Source of the DNA: Azonexus sp.
GTDB taxonomy: Bacteria; Pseudomonadota; Gammaproteobacteria; Burkholderiales; Rhodocyclaceae
NCBI GenBank assembly: GCA_031285115.1
Contig: JAITWU010000336.1
Span: 1-6,595, forward strand
Reading direction: 5' to 3'
DNA length: 6,595 nt
Shown here in pieces: positions 5,017-6,595 of the stretch (the stretch's first letter is position 1; each line of letters opens with the position of its first letter). The notes beneath the pieces were generated by a model. That model did not search any database, had not been told where the DNA came from, and saw only the letters and a list, made by a program, of their open reading frames with translations. Both the position numbers and the translations under genes were made by a program.

Positions 5017-6156
5017 ATGATGTTTCTGCGCGGGTCATCACTATTTCACCCTTTGAACATGCTGCGCCAAAGCCCCGCACTCCTCTGGGAGAGAGGGCCA
5101 ATCGTTGCGGCGCTCTTGGTTCTGTCGGCCCTGTCGCCGGGCGACGCATCTCTGGCCCATGCCGATGCCGTTTGCGGGCCGTGGCTGCGGGTCACCGGAC
5201 AGGAAAGCGGGCCGGGCTGGAGCGCGCCCATCTGCACGCCTGAAGACGACAGCAAGACTTCCGGCGCGACACCCGGCCATTACATCGAGTACGTCCTGCA
5301 TCCGGACACCACGGCAATCTGGATTGCTGCTGGCTATCCCGGCGGCGAGGCAGCCCATGAAGCGGCTTTCAAAGCCTGCACAGAAGCGTTGGGCGAGGGA
5401 TGTTATGGCGCGGTCGGGGTTTCCGGCGACGTTTTTCTCGGCTTTGCCCAGGATGCGCAAGGCAATACGGCGATTGGCGGCGGCCACAGCAAAGCGCAGG
5501 CCGAAGCCTCGGCGCTGGCCGCCTGTCACCAGGGCGAGCCGCTGATTGCGGGCAGTTGCCGTTTCATTGATGGCGTCCGCAACACGGCCAGCCCGCGCAA
5601 TGTTTTCCCGGTCGGGCTGCCGCTGCGGGTATTCGCCGCCGTCGCCGTCCCCAAAGACGCGCCCCAGCCGGGAGCCAAATGGGCGGGAACGGCCTGGCTG
5701 GCTACCGGTATCCAGCATGGCGACTACAAAATCGTTCCGGCCAGGTCGGAAGCGTCAGCCAACGCCGCCCAACCCCCTGTTCCGCAGGGCGGCATCGAGG
5801 CCGCGCAAGCGGCGGCGCTGGCCCGCTGCGCCAAAGAGACGGGTGCGCCGTGCGCCATCTCAAACGTCGCCTACAGCACCGGCGATGGCCTGATCGCCCG
5901 TTACGCCTCGGAGAAAAACACGCTTTATGTCGGCGTCCCCTCGCCAGAAGCCGCGCGCGAGCTTGAGCAGCAGTTTGCCAGCGACGGTCTGGGCTTATCG
6001 CTGACGGATACTTTCGCCGCCCGCCCGCAGCGGGTAGAGGTCATCAAGAGCCAACGCGCCGCCGAGTCCGCGCCGAGCAAAGCGCCGCCGAAAAAACCGC
6101 CTCAGCGCCGCCCCCAGGCATCCTCAAAGCGGACGATGTCGTCCTCGCCAAGATAG
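5017..6156 (+). CDS. Exported protein with three DUF4189-like cysteine-paired modules
   Basis: I do not know a function for this 379-residue protein. A hydrophobic stretch (29-41, [13 protein letters not shown]) followed by SLAHADA looks like a Sec signal peptide, cleaved near 49-51. The mature part has eight cysteines: 53, 73, 121, 129, 170, 181, 271 and 279. Three segments repeat an alanine-rich helix ending in a Cys pair: [18 protein letters not shown] (115-132), [10 protein letters not shown]...GSCRF (163-183) and [17 protein letters not shown] (265-281). This resembles DUF4189, and the even number of cysteines suits periplasmic disulfides. The tail after about 338 is basic and Pro/Ser-rich. 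The start is uncertain: ATG 5017 is used, ATG 5059 gives a tidier signal peptide, and TTG 4996 overlaps the upstream stop. The 3' end overlaps manC by 55 bp. Confidence 0.75.
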   Translation: MMFLRGSSLFHPLNMLRQSPALLWERGPIVAALLVLSALSPGDASLAHADAVCGPWLRVTGQESGPGWSAPICTPEDDSKTSGATPGHYIEYVLHPDTTAIWIAAGYPGGEAAHEAAFKACTEALGEGCYGAVGVSGDVFLGFAQDAQGNTAIGGGHSKAQAEASALAACHQGEPLIAGSCRFIDGVRNTASPRNVFPVGLPLRVFAAVAVPKDAPQPGAKWAGTAWLATGIQHGDYKIVPARSEASANAAQPPVPQGGIEAAQAAALARCAKETGAPCAISNVAYSTGDGLIARYASEKNTLYVGVPSPEAARELEQQFASDGLGLSLTDTFAARPQRVEVIKSQRAAESAPSKAPPKKPPQRRPQASSKRTMSSSPR

Positions 6157-6595
6157 CTCCCTGACTGCACCTCGATCATTTCGAGCGGCACGATGCCGGG
6201 GTTTTCCAGGCGATGGCGGACGCCAAGCGGAATGTAGGTGGATTGGTTTTCGCTCACCAGAAACACCTCGTCGCCGCGCGTCACCCGCGCCGTGCCGCTG
6301 ACGACGATCCAGTGCTCAGCGCGATGATGGTGCATTTGCAGCGACAGCGCCGCCCCCGGCTTGACACCGATGCGCTTGACCTGAAACCGCTCGCCCGCAT
6401 CAACGCCGTCGTACCAGCCCCAGGGCCGATAGACCTTGCGATGCCACTGCGTGACGGAGCGCCCGTCGGCCTTCAGGCGGTCGACGATTTTCTTCACATC
6501 CTGGGTCGCGTCGTGATGCGCCACCAGCACGGCGTCGTCGGTTTCGACCACCACGATGTTGTTGAGGCCGACGCAGGCAACCAGGCGTTTTTCGG
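6102..6595 (-). CDS. manC: Mannose-1-phosphate guanylyltransferase / mannose-6-phosphate isomerase, C-terminal part
   Basis: This is the 3' part of a bifunctional type II PMI-GMP enzyme (ManC/AlgA/XanB type). It makes mannose-6-phosphate from fructose-6-phosphate and GDP-mannose from mannose-1-phosphate and GTP, for polysaccharide synthesis. The 163 visible residues hold the end of the linker ([20 protein letters not shown], then [11 protein letters not shown]) and the whole C-terminal cupin isomerase domain. The signature [17 protein letters not shown] spans visible residues 86-102, with His88, His90, Glu93 or His94 and later His127 as likely metal ligands. The C-terminus, [15 protein letters not shown], is typical of the family. 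The reading frame continues to the right edge through [13 protein letters not shown], so the internal GTG at 6554 is not the start. The nucleotidyltransferase domain lies outside the window. The gene could equally be called algA or cpsB. Confidence 0.94.
   Translation of the reverse strand, partial: EKRLVACVGLNNIVVVETDDAVLVAHHDATQDVKKIVDRLKADGRSVTQWHRKVYRPWGWYDGVDAGERFQVKRIGVKPGAALSLQMHHHRAEHWIVVSGTARVTRGDEVFLVSENQSTYIPLGVRHRLENPGIVPLEMIEVQSGSYLGEDDIVRFEDAWGRR

Noticed and set aside
5041..5718. Minus-strand open frame of 225 codons opposite the DUF4189-like gene
   Set aside because: The sense frame has a signal peptide and repeated Cys modules. The antisense frame has no coherent domain and no ribosome binding site that I can see.
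6086..6110. Intrinsic terminator for manC using the T6 run on the minus strand
   Set aside because: Only a weak 4-bp stem (GCCT/AGGC) with a long loop precedes the T-run, and the sequence is also coding for the convergent gene.

Overview
The window looks like a stretch of chromosome from a high-GC betaproteobacterium, probably near the Rhodocyclales (Accumulibacter/Propionivibrio/Azoarcus-like). The evidence is the Mth938-like gene beside a divergent alaA-hom pair, the protein sequences themselves, and the dispersed CCCTCTCCCGC hairpin repeat. The taxonomic placement is inference from remembered family features, not from a search.

Left edge (1-494): the last 54 codons of a phage virion morphogenesis (Mu gpG / P2 gpS type) protein are followed by about 330 bp with no credible gene. 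That stretch has strong C-over-G strand asymmetry. The window therefore starts at the edge of a prophage or prophage remnant.

From 495 to 4535 every gene lies on the minus strand. In transcription order they are alaA (alanine/glutamate-pyruvate aminotransferase), hom (homoserine dehydrogenase with ACT domain), a GNAT acetyltransferase and a vapB-vapC type toxin-antitoxin pair. alaA and hom belong to alanine and threonine/methionine biosynthesis. They are separated by 203 bp holding a nested inverted repeat with two strong hairpins. The GNAT gene follows hom after only 13-16 bp, in the place where I would expect threonine synthase in related genomes. The vapBC pair closes the block with a TGATG overlap.

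From 4632 to 6156 two genes run on the plus strand: an Mth938-like (DUF498/Xcc1710-like) small protein divergent from alaA, and an exported, cysteine-paired protein with three DUF4189-like modules. The latter converges on, and overlaps by 55 bp, the 3' end of a bifunctional mannose-1-phosphate guanylyltransferase/mannose-6-phosphate isomerase gene (manC/algA type). That gene enters from the right edge and points to a polysaccharide locus beyond it.

I see no CRISPR array, tRNA, rRNA or insertion sequence. I do not find a convincing new multi-gene system here. The least understood items are the DUF4189-like exported protein with its overlapping 3' end, the nested repeat between alaA and hom, and the phage-edge spacer.
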